Assembly: GCF_004339745.1 (NCBI RefSeq) | Contig: NZ_SMGP01000004.1 | Coordinates: 992,001-1,056,000 of the forward strand | Origin: Paraburkholderia sp. BL9I2N2 | GTDB lineage: Bacteria > Pseudomonadota > Gammaproteobacteria > Burkholderiales > Burkholderiaceae | Length of the DNA stretch: 64,000 nt | Reading direction: 5' to 3' | In this document: piece by piece, positions 1-9,232 of the stretch | How the letters are laid out: each line of letters opens with the position of its first letter | Position numbering within the stretch: the first letter of the stretch is position 1 | Position numbers and translations under genes: made by a program | Notes under the pieces: generated by a model | The model's database searches: none | Seen by the model: the letters and a program-made list of their open reading frames with translations, nothing else | What the model was told of the DNA's origin: nothing

Positions 1-124
1 TTGCTTCGGCGATCCAGCGGTCTAGCGTGGCCAGCAATTGCGGGTTATGCGCGCTCTTCACGAAGTCGCCGCGCGACGGGATCTTGCCGAAGTAGGCGAT
101 TTGCGCCTGCACGGTTTGCGTCAT
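1..124 (-). CDS. tagF: TagF/ImpM T6SS accessory protein, N-terminal part only
   Basis: Read on the minus strand from the ATG at 124-122, the first 41 codons include YFGKIPSRGDFV, the N-terminal signature of the TagF/ImpM family (DUF2094), a post-translational regulator of type VI secretion. The gene runs off the left edge of the window. Its ATG overlaps the stop of tssM as ATGA, so the two are almost certainly translationally coupled. Only the N-terminus is visible, so domain completeness cannot be judged. Confidence 0.85.
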   Translation of the reverse strand, partial: MTQTVQAQIAYFGKIPSRGDFVKSAHNPQLLATLDRWIAEA

Positions 125-3100
125 TGCGCACCCCCTGTATTCGAAACCGCGGTGGCGGCCGTAGCCGGCCGTGCCGCGGGCATTGCCGGCGCGGCGGCGG
201 GCAGGGAGCCCGGCGCACCCGCGGCGGTCGCGTTGACCGAATTGGCCGCCGCGCTCACATCCGCCACCGAGGACGGCAGCCGCAAGCCGCGCAGGCTCTG
301 CTGTTGCGGCGCATCGCTGCTGGCGCTCGACGCCTGCGACGTGCTGATGATGCGCATGCTGACCGCCACCGTCACGCTGCCTTGCGTCCACGACAGATCG
401 AACGTGCCGTCCGGACGACGCTTGCGTTGCGCCGAGTTGATCAGTTTCTCCAGACCGTAGCGGCCCGGTTCGTTGACCAGTTGCAGCGTGCGGCCGTCGA
501 AGGTCGTGGCGCTCAGTGTCGCGCCCGGCGAACCCGACGGATTCGGCCACACAAAGTTGGTCCACTGCGGCGGTGTATTGCGGTAGCGCATCTGCTGACC
601 GTCGATCGCCAGCGTGTATTCCGTCGTGCCGCTGCTCGGCTGCGGCAGGATCTGGAACACGGTCTGCGGTTCAGCCGAGCCTTGACCGGCCGCTGCGCCG
701 GCCGCGCCGCCCGCAAGCGGCGCTACCCAGCGCGCGAAGCCGTTGGTGAAGTCAGGCGTGAGCGCGAGACCCATATCGCCCCACGTGCGAGCTGTCAGCG
801 TGTCGCCACGGCGCACCGCGAGCGGCCCGAGCGTGGTGCCGACGAACTTGGCGATCGCGCCGTCCGGGCCGAACACCTGGGCGATTTCGCCGGCGCCGGC
901 TTCGACCTTCGCGTCGCTGGCAAACGGATACTTGTTCGCGAGCGAGCCCTGGAAGCTCTGATACACCTGCGCATTCCAGACCTTGTTGACTTCGACGCTG
1001 GCCGGCTGGATCACCACCGCATACGCCGCCATCAACGGACGCACGAGCAGCGGACGCAGGGCTTTGCGCTGCGAGTCGGTGAGGCCGGTGAGCATCTGTT
1101 CGTCGACGTACTTGAGCGAATCGGCGAGTTCGGAGCCGCTGCCGTCGAGCGTCTGCTGCATCAACTGGCGCGCGCCCGGTCCCGGATCGCCCTGATTCTT
1201 GATCACGTTAAAGCGCGTGCGGACTTTCGACAGCGTGTCCATATAGCCCTTGAGCATCGAACCGTTGTCGCCGCTCACGACGATACGGCCCAGCGCGGAG
1301 AACTCCTGGCCGATCGGACCCATCGGCACTTCGACCGGATTGCCGTTGATGTCGATGTTCGCATTGAGCTGGCCGGTCGGCGCACGCGAGAACCAGTTCT
1401 TGAACCAGCTCGTCACGCCCGTTTGCGCGCGCTTCAGGTTCGCGTTGAAGAGCGACGGGTTGTCCCATGAAGTCTGGTCGTACGCGGTTTCAAGCACCTT
1501 GCGGATCGGCGAGTCCTGCGGATCGCCCAGACGGTTCATCGCGTCCACGGCCTGGCCGAAGCTGCCGAAACTCTGCACCGCAATGCCTTGCATGAACTTC
1601 TGCCAGTGCATCGCGTACTCGGTCTTGTACATCGCGACGAGCGCTTTCTGAATCTGCTCGGGGCTGCCTTCGAGCGTCAGGTCGTCGTGCGCGGACGTAT
1701 TGAGCACCCAGTCCTTCGCCTGCAACTCTTTCGTGGCGGCGTCGCGAATGGCGGGTTGCACGTACTGGAACCACGCCTCACGCGTGAAGGTGCCGGGGAT
1801 CGCATAGCTGCCCGCCACCAGCGCCGTATTGTTTTCGCCGACAATGCGCGCGATCGTCATCGGCGCGAAACGCGTCGACGCACGCGCCTTGATTTCCTCG
1901 TAGACGCGCTGACGGGCCGGCATGCCGCGCACCACGCGGCGCAGGTTCTCACGCGTCTGATCGACGAGGCCGAGGTTCTGGTCGATCATCGGCCAGTCGT
2001 CGTCGGAAACGCGCGACAGGTAGAACGTGATCATGCGTTCTGCGCTGCGGATCATCTCGTCACGAGGCATGTTGCCGCGATTCGTTTCGAGCCAGCCGCG
2101 CCAGAAGCGGGCGACCTGATCGGTGAGGTGAGCCGTTTCCACATGACGCTTGTCGCTCAGCATCAGGTAGGTCTTGAGCGCGTTGTACGCGTCTTCGACG
2201 TTGGTCGGCGAGGCGTCGCTATACAGGCCGCCCTGGCTGTTCGCTGTCATGGCCGAATGCGTGGAGACCGGAATCGCAGCGGCGTCCGGCGCGCGGTTCA
2301 ACGGCGCGAGCTGATCGGGATGCGCGTTGACGTCCTTCAGGAACGACGCGAGATTCTGCGAGACCGGATCGAGCAGGATCTGACGCACGCCGTTGTAGTA
2401 CTCGGTGAGCAGGCGCTGTTCGAGGCGATCGCCTTGATACAGGCCGAGCGACACCGCGAGCGGCCGGTCGCGGCGGAACTGTTCGAGCTGGTCGATGCGG
2501 TCCTCCAGCACGTCCATGGCCTGCAGGCGCGATTGCAGGTCGTTGCGGTTCTGCTGCAAACGCACGACATTGTCGAGATCGGCCTGCACGTTCGCCGTGA
2601 GCTGCTGGTTGTTGACCGTCGACCAGGTCCAGCCGCCGAGCGCCAACGCGAGCACCGCAACGAAGCCGAAGAAGGTCGCATAGCGCATGCGCGTCTTGGC
2701 GGGGCTCGCGAATTGTTTGACCGTTTGCCGGTCGGCGAAGATCACCTTCGAAAACAGATCGCGCAGGAAGAAGCCGTTCTTCGAAAACGCGCTATGCGGC
2801 TTGGGCAGGCTATCGGAACTCAGGCCGAAACGGTTGGCGATGCGCGTGGCCGCGGCGCTGTTGGTTTCGCCTTCCTGCAAGGCGCTGGTGAAATAGAAGC
2901 CGCGGAAAATCGGCTTGTACTGGAACGGGTTGGTCTCGAACAGCGTGGCGAGAAACGCGCGCAACGCGGGCTTGATGGTCGAAAATTCGAGCGGAAAGCT
3001 CAGTTGACCCGGCGAGAGCTTGTTGCCGCGATTGATCGACATCTGCGCGACGCTGATTTCTTTCAGGCCGTCGTACAGCTCTTCGAAGTGTTCGTCGAAC

Positions 3101-4005
3101 AGGCCGACCACGTCGCGCTTCTCATCCGGCTCGTAGGGCAGGGTGGCGCCCCATACGCGGTCGTATTCGTGGCGCTCGCTGCCGCTGAAGAACTCGGTGA
3201 AGCCGGTAATCAGGTCGGCCTTGGTGAACATCACATACACCGGCGCGAACACTTCGAGCTTTTCGGTCAACTCCTGCACGCGCTGGCGCAGGTTCTTCGC
3301 GAGATTGATTGCGAATTCGGGCTTGCTGTTGGTCAGTTCCGCAATGCTCGCGGTGACGATGATGCCGTTGATCGGCGCCTTCGGCCTGAAACGTTTGAGC
3401 AGGCCGAGAAAGCCGAGCCATTCGGTGCGGTCTTCTTCATGCACGGAATAGCGGCCCGCGGTGTCGAGCAGAATGCCTTCGGTCGTGAAGAACCAGTCGC
3501 AGTTACGCGTGCCGCCAATGCCGTGGATCACCGCGTTGTTCTTGTCGGCGAAGGGGAACTGCAAGCCTGAATTCAGCACCGCGCTGCTCTTGCCCGCAGC
3601 GGGGTTGCCGATCACGATGTACCAGGGCAACTCGTACAGCGCCGAACCGCCCGAGACCTGGCCGATCTTCGAGGTCTTGATGGTCTTCACCGCATCGACG
3701 AGGCGCGTGCGCAGCACGTCGAGTTCGGCCTGGCGCGCGGGCGTGGGCGCGGGACCGGCTTCGGCCTGCTTCTCCGCCTGCTGCTCGAGCATCTCACCGA
3801 GCTTGCGGTTCGCGCGGCGCGCGCGCAGGCGGCGCACGATCCACACCAGCAGCCACAGCGCGATCACGGTGCCTAGCACGATCGCCGGCCACATCAGGTC
3901 GATCTGCAAGGTGTCGGCGCCGATGAATAAGACAGCAGCGAGCGCGAGCAGGCCGATGATCGAGAGCGTGCGTGTGTGGGTCAACACGTTGAGAATGCGT
4001 CGCAT
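121..4005 (-). CDS. tssM: TssM (IcmF), T6SS membrane-complex protein
   Basis: 1294 residues, the usual size for TssM/IcmF, the large inner-membrane scaffold that with TssJ and TssL forms the T6SS trans-envelope complex. Visible features are two N-terminal membrane segments (about 18-31 and 38-57), a Walker A loop GNPAAGKS (133-140), a Walker B-like ILLDTAG (178-184), a G-protein-like TKAD (261-264), and a third membrane segment (about 443-461). A long periplasmic part follows. The C-terminus is an Ala/Pro-rich tail. It is followed by tagF with an ATGA overlap and preceded on the same strand by tagX. Confidence 0.96.
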   Translation of the reverse strand: MRRILNVLTHTRTLSIIGLLALAAVLFIGADTLQIDLMWPAIVLGTVIALWLLVWIVRRLRARRANRKLGEMLEQQAEKQAEAGPAPTPARQAELDVLRTRLVDAVKTIKTSKIGQVSGGSALYELPWYIVIGNPAAGKSSAVLNSGLQFPFADKNNAVIHGIGGTRNCDWFFTTEGILLDTAGRYSVHEEDRTEWLGFLGLLKRFRPKAPINGIIVTASIAELTNSKPEFAINLAKNLRQRVQELTEKLEVFAPVYVMFTKADLITGFTEFFSGSERHEYDRVWGATLPYEPDEKRDVVGLFDEHFEELYDGLKEISVAQMSINRGNKLSPGQLSFPLEFSTIKPALRAFLATLFETNPFQYKPIFRGFYFTSALQEGETNSAAATRIANRFGLSSDSLPKPHSAFSKNGFFLRDLFSKVIFADRQTVKQFASPAKTRMRYATFFGFVAVLALALGGWTWSTVNNQQLTANVQADLDNVVRLQQNRNDLQSRLQAMDVLEDRIDQLEQFRRDRPLAVSLGLYQGDRLEQRLLTEYYNGVRQILLDPVSQNLASFLKDVNAHPDQLAPLNRAPDAAAIPVSTHSAMTANSQGGLYSDASPTNVEDAYNALKTYLMLSDKRHVETAHLTDQVARFWRGWLETNRGNMPRDEMIRSAERMITFYLSRVSDDDWPMIDQNLGLVDQTRENLRRVVRGMPARQRVYEEIKARASTRFAPMTIARIVGENNTALVAGSYAIPGTFTREAWFQYVQPAIRDAATKELQAKDWVLNTSAHDDLTLEGSPEQIQKALVAMYKTEYAMHWQKFMQGIAVQSFGSFGQAVDAMNRLGDPQDSPIRKVLETAYDQTSWDNPSLFNANLKRAQTGVTSWFKNWFSRAPTGQLNANIDINGNPVEVPMGPIGQEFSALGRIVVSGDNGSMLKGYMDTLSKVRTRFNVIKNQGDPGPGARQLMQQTLDGSGSELADSLKYVDEQMLTGLTDSQRKALRPLLVRPLMAAYAVVIQPASVEVNKVWNAQVYQSFQGSLANKYPFASDAKVEAGAGEIAQVFGPDGAIAKFVGTTLGPLAVRRGDTLTARTWGDMGLALTPDFTNGFARWVAPLAGGAAGAAAGQGSAEPQTVFQILPQPSSGTTEYTLAIDGQQMRYRNTPPQWTNFVWPNPSGSPGATLSATTFDGRTLQLVNEPGRYGLEKLINSAQRKRRPDGTFDLSWTQGSVTVAVSMRIISTSQASSASSDAPQQQSLRGLRLPSSVADVSAAANSVNATAAGAPGSLPAAAPAMPAARPATAATAVSNTGGAQ

Positions 4006-4160
4006 AAGCCGTTCAGGTCTTGATGATGAGTGTTGTGGCGCGTGGTGTGGCAGGCAGCATGGCGCGCGTACGCCGTTTGAAATAAAACGAAAGCATATTC
4101 AGGCGAAAGCGAATGCGGCCGAATTGTTAAATCGGCAATAGCCGGCCGTGGCGACAGTGA

Positions 4161-4200
4161 GCGGAGCAATGCCGTTATGCGTGCGGCATTGCCGCTTTTT
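4161..4200 (+). terminator. Hairpin with T-run between tagX and tssM
   Basis: CAATGCCG (4168-4175) pairs with CGGCATTG (4184-4191), extended by GCGG/CCGC around a 2-nt bulge, and T5 follows on the plus strand. The T-run faces the plus strand, while both flanking genes are on the minus strand. For the tagX-tssM transcript this is therefore a hairpin without a U-tract, more likely a pause, processing or attenuation element than a terminator. The rest of the 260-bp gap (4006-4265) shows no convincing gene. Confidence 0.4.
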
Positions 4201-4265
4201 GCCAGAAAAATTGATTGAACGCCCCATGTCAACCTCTTTATTACCCGGTTTTTACCCATTCGGCC

Positions 4266-5111
4266 TTAATGACCGCGCCCGAGGACGAAGCCGGGTTTGT
4301 GGTATTCGACGTGCCCGAGATCCATCATTTTCCAACGGCCACCCCACGTCAGACCGACCTGTTCGGCTGTCTGCCCGTATAACTGATAACCTCGCATGGC
4401 CCAGGGATCTTTTTCTGAAATGACGAGCTTGCCGTCGCGCAAAAAGGCATTGTCCGAGGCGAGACCGTATTGGTGATAGCTTTGAAACGCTGCGGCATTG
4501 GTGACGTTGCCCCCCATTTGCGCCAGCCGGTTTTGCCGCTCCGGACTGCGATAACCTTCCAGCAAAGCCATTTCATACCCGTATTGCTCGCGCATGATTT
4601 TGTACACGAGCAATAAACGCGTTCTGAAATCGGCGTCGAGCAAATTCCAATCGCGGCTCGCGTCTTTAAGCGCGGGCCGGATCTGCTCGACTTCCTGCGT
4701 TGCGAATACCTCCGGCGGCAACGGCGGCGGGGGCACGAGCTGTTCGCCATTCAATAACGCGGCAATTTTCTCGTCCGGAACCCGTGCAGTGTCATCGAAT
4801 TGGAATAATTGCCGGCCGCGTAAAGCCAATGCCACCAATGGAGGCGTCGCAAGAATACCTGTCGTGGTAAAAATCAGCAAGCGCCGCTTTACCAGTAACT
4901 TTTGCATATCGACTGCCGTCGATTGCGAAATTTTTGCCGAGCGTGCTAATTGACCGCGAGCGCGCGAAGCGCCGCGCGATGCTCCACGCATAACACGGCC
5001 GTGAATAGTGAGCGCCGCACCTAATAAAGAGGCGCGTACCGCCGGCAATAGCAGCATTGCAGCGATCACGACGGCGATGGCGAAATAGGCGAGAAGTACT
5101 ACGGCAATCAA
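4266..5111 (-). CDS. tagX: TagX-like M15 peptidoglycan peptidase of the T6SS cluster
   Basis: 281 residues. The N-terminus has one membrane segment (about 3-25) and a second hydrophobic stretch (about 78-96), then a Pro-rich linker (PPPPLPPE). The C-terminal half is an M15 (VanY/D-Ala-D-Ala carboxypeptidase-like) domain. It carries the zinc-site pattern SYHQYGLASD (His213, Asp220) and DLGHVEYH (His267), so it looks catalytically intact. In Acinetobacter, TagX is an L,D-endopeptidase that opens peptidoglycan for T6SS assembly, and a homologue beside tssM fits that role. It lies 260 bp upstream of tssM on the same strand and divergent from the gene at 5236. The function is inferred from family and position. 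Confidence 0.75.
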   Translation of the reverse strand: MIAVVLLAYFAIAVVIAAMLLLPAVRASLLGAALTIHGRVMRGASRGASRARGQLARSAKISQSTAVDMQKLLVKRRLLIFTTTGILATPPLVALALRGRQLFQFDDTARVPDEKIAALLNGEQLVPPPPLPPEVFATQEVEQIRPALKDASRDWNLLDADFRTRLLLVYKIMREQYGYEMALLEGYRSPERQNRLAQMGGNVTNAAAFQSYHQYGLASDNAFLRDGKLVISEKDPWAMRGYQLYGQTAEQVGLTWGGRWKMMDLGHVEYHKPGFVLGRGH

Positions 5112-5235
5112 AGGCGACCCCGGAAATTGGAAACAATTGTATTTTGTAATGCTTGCTCTTAGAATCAGGCCTGCTCGGAGACGAGCCGGAACGTATTATC
5201 ACGGCGAAATAATCCAGGATTCAATGAGACAGTGA

Positions 5236-6180
5236 ATGAGTGCGCCGGAAAGTTCGAATTCCAAAGCCCCGCCTAGCCTGTTATCCGATAAGGCTAAAGG
5301 CTCTGATGGCAATGGTTCGCGAATTCTTGCGAACCTCGAAGGCCGCGTTGCGCCGCCTACGGAAAAACCACGCCGGTCGAAAGCGCCGCTTCTATTGGTC
5401 GCCTTGCTCGTAATCGCAGCCGGCGGCTGGGGTGCCTGGCATATGCAGCAGCGTACGCAGAGCGAGTCGCTGGCAGCGGCCGCGCCGGCCAGCGGAGAGA
5501 AGACTGCCGCGGCGGCGGTTGCCGCGAGCGCCGCGCCACAGGTCGTCGCCAAAGCTGAGGCGCCGGCTCCCGCTTCCTCGCAAGCGGCGACGATCGTTGC
5601 CGACGATAGCGACAGCAAAGCCGCTGCGGCGTCCGCTACGGCGCCCGCCAGCGACGGCAGCCGGCTGTCGCGCGCGCTCGCCGACGGCGCGGAGTCGAGC
5701 AGCGCACCCGCGCCGGTTGCAGCCGCAACGGCTGCTTCCGCGGCCACGGTGCCGGCGGCGAAGCATGGCAAAAGCGCAACGGCTGTGGCCAGCAAGGACA
5801 AGCACGAGAGCGCGGTCCACGGCAAGAAGGAAAGCGCCACGGCCAGCAATCGCCATGCGAGCGCGCCGACCGAGGTCGCTCAGTCGAAGAAGACGCGCGC
5901 GAGCGGTAATGCTTCGAAAGATGATTCGGATGCCGATCTATTGGCTGCGCTCGTTGCGCGGACCAAACCCGCGGATGCGAAACCCGCGGCAGGCGGTAAC
6001 GCGGCGACCAAGGTCAGTGCATCGGCTGCGCCTGGCAATGCCAAGCTGGCCGAGCGCGTGAAAGAGTGCGGGCAGCGCGGCTTCTTCGAAGATCAGTTGT
6101 GCCGCTGGCGCGTGTGTGACGGTCATTGGGGCAAGGATCCGGCGTGTCCGGGTTCAGCACAGCAGGCTCATCAGCCGTAG
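5236..6180 (+). CDS. Ala/Lys-rich single-pass membrane protein linked to T6SS cluster
   Basis: 314 residues, no family recognised. Residues 1-45 are a polar cytoplasmic segment. One membrane span (about 48-66) is followed by about 190 residues of low-complexity Ala/Lys/Ser-rich sequence, probably a periplasmic spacer. A compact C-terminal module (about 273-305) has four cysteines in the pattern C-x11-C-x4-C-x8-C. The layout suggests an envelope-spanning anchor. It is divergent from tagX with a 124-bp shared upstream region, so a T6SS-accessory role is an inference from position. A 3-codon frame ATG-AGA-CAG-TGA (5224-5235) ends exactly where this ATG begins, and it may couple translation or merely be chance. 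Confidence 0.7.
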   Translation: MSAPESSNSKAPPSLLSDKAKGSDGNGSRILANLEGRVAPPTEKPRRSKAPLLLVALLVIAAGGWGAWHMQQRTQSESLAAAAPASGEKTAAAAVAASAAPQVVAKAEAPAPASSQAATIVADDSDSKAAAASATAPASDGSRLSRALADGAESSSAPAPVAAATAASAATVPAAKHGKSATAVASKDKHESAVHGKKESATASNRHASAPTEVAQSKKTRASGNASKDDSDADLLAALVARTKPADAKPAAGGNAATKVSASAAPGNAKLAERVKECGQRGFFEDQLCRWRVCDGHWGKDPACPGSAQQAHQP

Positions 6181-6281
6181 GCGCGCTTCGTCATTCAATC
6201 GCCATGCGCGTCATTCGACGCGCATGCGTTCCACCATTCGCCGCAAACTGATTCCGTGAATTATCCATTCGACATGACGAT

Positions 6282-6309
6282 TTGATTTCATCTGGATTAC
6301 GTCTATGAT
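6282..6309 (+). promoter_or_regulatory. Sigma-70-like promoter for nucleoside hydrolase gene
   Basis: TTGATT (6282-6287) and TATGAT (6304-6309) are separated by 16 bp and lie 45 bp upstream of the GTG start at 6354. The ribosome-binding sequence AAAGGAG lies just before the start. Prediction from consensus only. Confidence 0.5.
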
Positions 6310-6353
6310 GAGCCTCCTTCGCGCGGCACAGCGCTATAAAAAAGGAGACATCA

Positions 6354-7496
6354 GTGAAGCGACTTCTCGTGGCATTGACGTGTGTGGCAAGCGTGGCGAC
6401 CGTCACGGCGCTCTCGGCGTGTGGTGGTAGCGAGATCAATGCGCAGAACCCGCCGAAGGTGATCATCGACAGCGACTACAACACGCTGAGCGACGATGGC
6501 CAGCTCGGCGTCATGGCCGCGCAATTGCAGGCGCAAGGCTCATTGAAAGTGCTCGGCATTACGGTGGTCTCCGGCAATCAATGGCTGAAGCAGGGCGTAG
6601 CGGATGCGTTGAAATCGGTTGAACGTCTGGGCGTTGAGAATCAGATCGGCGTGTATGCCGGCGCCAATTACGCTCTGTCTCACGACTTCGCCGCCATTCA
6701 GGCCGAGCAGAAGCAATTCCCCGGCGGCGACGGTTATCTCGGCGCATGGAATACACCCGAGCCGAAATCCGATAGCGATCTCGTTGCGCCGCCCGACGGT
6801 TTTGCGACCCACACCAAGGTGCAGAGCAAGAGCGCGGTGGATTTCATCGTCGACTCGGTGAAGCAGTATCCCGGCGAGGTGACGATTCTCGCGATCGGCC
6901 CGCTGACCAACATTGCGCTCGCTACGCGTCAACATCCCGAGATCGTGCCGCTAATCAAGCAGATCATTTACATGGGCGGTGCGATCGACGTGCCGGGCAA
7001 CACCACGCCGACAGCCGAGTTCAATTGGTGGTTCGATCCGGAAGCGGCGAAGGCCGTGTTGCGTCTGCCGATCAAACAGGTGGTGGTTCCGCTCGATGTG
7101 ACGGACACCGTGAAGATGGACAAGGCGTTGTACGATCGTGTCGCGCACGACCCGACGAAGCAGACCATCATCACGCAATTGTTCAAGACGTTAAATGGTT
7201 ATGGTTTCGACGGCAAGAATGGCTTCGAGACCAACCCGAACTACACGACGAACATCTGGGACACGTTGACGCTGGCGTATCTGATGCATCCTTCGTTCGC
7301 CACGCAGACCGTGGACGAGTGGGTGGACGTGGATATGAGCTTCGGTGCGAATGACGGCAAGGCTACCGGTTATACGAGTTCGCCGCCGGCGGGATTGCAG
7401 AAGATGACGGTGGTGAAACGCTTCGACAATCCGAACTTTTTTAACTTCTATGTTGATCTGTTGACGCGGCCGGTGCCGGTCAAGTTACCTAATTGA
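6354..7496 (+). CDS. Inosine-uridine-type nucleoside hydrolase, predicted lipoprotein
   Basis: 380 residues with a GTG start supported by AAAGGAG upstream. The N-terminus is a lipoprotein signal with lipobox LSAC (Cys about 23). The mature protein has the IUNH calcium/ribose-binding motif DSDYNTLSDD, the AIGPLTNIALA segment and MGGAIDVPGN, all diagnostic of nucleoside N-ribohydrolases, which cleave nucleosides to base and ribose. The late Asp appears in NIWDTLTLAY. Envelope location would allow scavenging of extracellular nucleosides. It stands alone, convergent with the following lysR gene. Substrate preference cannot be read from the sequence. Confidence 0.88.
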   Translation: MKRLLVALTCVASVATVTALSACGGSEINAQNPPKVIIDSDYNTLSDDGQLGVMAAQLQAQGSLKVLGITVVSGNQWLKQGVADALKSVERLGVENQIGVYAGANYALSHDFAAIQAEQKQFPGGDGYLGAWNTPEPKSDSDLVAPPDGFATHTKVQSKSAVDFIVDSVKQYPGEVTILAIGPLTNIALATRQHPEIVPLIKQIIYMGGAIDVPGNTTPTAEFNWWFDPEAAKAVLRLPIKQVVVPLDVTDTVKMDKALYDRVAHDPTKQTIITQLFKTLNGYGFDGKNGFETNPNYTTNIWDTLTLAYLMHPSFATQTVDEWVDVDMSFGANDGKATGYTSSPPAGLQKMTVVKRFDNPNFFNFYVDLLTRPVPVKLPN

Positions 7497-7537
7497 CGCG
7501 GTTTTCTACCGCGCTGCCTGCGTGCCCGCAACCCGCC

Positions 7538-8494
7538 TCAGGCGGGATGCAGGCCGCGCAGCAATTGACGGACACGCGAGAGATCCTGATCGACGTGCTC
7601 CGCTTTCTCGAACAACTCCGCCAGCCAGTCCACGAACGCGCGCACGCGCGGCGACACGCGGCGATTCTTCACGTAGGCCACCGAAACCGGCATCGGCACG
7701 GGCTTCCATTGCGGCATGACTTCGCGCAATAGTCCCGAGTCGAGATACGGTTGCGCGGCGATCCGCGCGGGCTGGATCAAGCATAGGCCTTGCAGGCCGC
7801 AGGTGAGATAGGCCTGTTCGTCGCTGACCTTGACGAAACCTTTTACCTTGACGTTTTGCGCTTCGCCGTCCACTTCGAAATCGAAGTCCACTTCGCGGCC
7901 GTTATGCGGCGACATGCAATTGACGGCCACGTGTCCACGCAAATCGTCGAGGTCCGCGGGCGTGCCGTAGCGGGCCAGGTAGGCCGGACTCGCGCAGGTC
8001 ACGTGCTCGAGGGTGCCGAGTTGACGCGCGACCAGATTCGAATCCGGCAATTCGCCGAGCTGGATGCTGCAGTCGATGGCTTCGGTGATCAGATCGACGG
8101 TGCGGTTGCTGATACCGATGGCGAGATCGAGGTTAGGGTAGCGCGTGTGGAAGTCGTCCAGGGCCGGCAGGATGATGGCGCTGGCCACGGCCCCTGGCAT
8201 CTCGATGCGCAGACGGCCGGTCAGGTTATCCGTGGCGTGACGGATGCTGGCTTCCATTTCGTCGATGTCGGCGAGGATTTGCGCGCAGCGTTCGTAGTAG
8301 GCCGCGCCTTCGGGCGTGACGCTTAGGCGCCGCGTTGTGCGGGCGAGGAGGACGGTGCCTAATAGCGCTTCCAGATTCTGAACGATGGTGGTCGCCGTGG
8401 CGCGGGGAATGTTCAAGGATTCCGCTGCGCGGGTGAAGCTGTTGGTGTCCACGATTCGGATGAATGTGCGCATTGCAGTTATTCTGTCAATCAC
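7538..8494 (-). CDS. LysR-family transcriptional regulator
   Basis: 318 residues with the N-terminal winged HTH (about 1-60, FTRAAESLNIPRATATTIVQ) and a periplasmic-binding-like LysR substrate domain (about 90-295). The closest visible style is the large DmlR/AaeR-like group common in Burkholderia, with the ARTTRRLSVTPEGAAYYERC segment. No divergent partner gene is present: upstream lies the long inverted repeat, so the target is unknown and autoregulation is likely. It converges on the nucleoside hydrolase gene with a gap of about 40 bp. Confidence 0.9.
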   Translation of the reverse strand: MIDRITAMRTFIRIVDTNSFTRAAESLNIPRATATTIVQNLEALLGTVLLARTTRRLSVTPEGAAYYERCAQILADIDEMEASIRHATDNLTGRLRIEMPGAVASAIILPALDDFHTRYPNLDLAIGISNRTVDLITEAIDCSIQLGELPDSNLVARQLGTLEHVTCASPAYLARYGTPADLDDLRGHVAVNCMSPHNGREVDFDFEVDGEAQNVKVKGFVKVSDEQAYLTCGLQGLCLIQPARIAAQPYLDSGLLREVMPQWKPVPMPVSVAYVKNRRVSPRVRAFVDWLAELFEKAEHVDQDLSRVRQLLRGLHPA

Positions 8495-8578
8495 GGTTCA
8501 TGCTCCAGTCGAGGGTTTAGGGTTTTGTCTTGCTATTGCTATTGCTGTTGCCTGCGCGGCGGATTGTGGTCTTTTTTT

Positions 8579-9143
8579 GTGTTGGCCTTTCCTTGAAATC
8601 ACGGTGGTCTATTAGCGTTGCCCCTGTGCGGGGCGGCACCTACTTTCTTTGCCGCCGCAAAGAAAGTAGGCAAAGAAAGCGGCTTCACACCGCTAATTCT
8701 TAAGCGGGTCCCTCGCGCAGTCACGGCATTGGTGCATCTGGAATCTGTCGTCTCGCACATTCCGCCACAGTGACACGGCAGTCATACTTCCCGCCTCGCG
8801 CTCCGCGCTCGCCGAAGGGGCTGGTTAAAACAAATGACTTCGTTTGTGGGTGGTGGGGCCTCGCCTCGGCGACACGCCGAAAAAGGCCGGTGGGTTAATG
8901 AAGTACCGTGGGGCGCGCGTAGCGCTGCCGGAAGAATGACGGCCTTGTCACCGGGGCTGAGTGTGCGAGGGCACAGATTCCAGATGCACCACTGCCGCGA
9001 CTGCGCGAGGGACCCGCTTAAGAATTAGCGGTGTAAAGCCGCTTTCTTTGCCTACTTTCTTTGCGGCAAGCAAAGAAAGTAGGTGCCGCCCCGCACAGGG
9101 GCAACACTAATAGACCACCGTGATTTCAAGGAAAGGCCAACAC
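8579..9143. repeat. Long inverted repeat (about 181-bp arms) between lysR and adh
   Basis: The left arm (8579-8759) and right arm (8962-9143) are near-perfect reverse complements, and weaker complementarity continues into the 200-bp spacer. Each arm contains its own palindrome: CCTACTTTCTTTGC pairs with GCAAAGAAAGTAGG at 8639-8670 (4-nt loop) and again at 9051-9083 (5-nt loop). Short frames inside (for example 8834-9028) have no family features and I do not call them. The 8495-9232 gap holds no other feature I can support. From memory, sequence of this kind recurs in Burkholderia-group genomes, so an interspersed repeat family or non-autonomous element is likely. Confidence 0.9.
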
Positions 9144-9232
9144 CCCAAAGCACACAGTCAGAAAAAACGACTACAAAAAAAACCCACGCCGCAGGCCAAA
9201 AAAACCCACGGCGCAAGCCTAAAAAAACCGAC

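Noticed and set aside
1..1470. 489-codon plus-strand frame at the left edge
   Set aside because: Antisense to tssM and tagF, both clear; Arg-rich shadow.
3981..4259. 92-codon minus-strand frame between tagX and tssM
   Set aside because: No ribosome-binding site or family pattern, overlaps the tssM start, and contains the 4161-4200 hairpin.
8834..9028. 64-codon frame inside the long inverted repeat
   Set aside because: Composed of repeat sequence, no domain or start signals.
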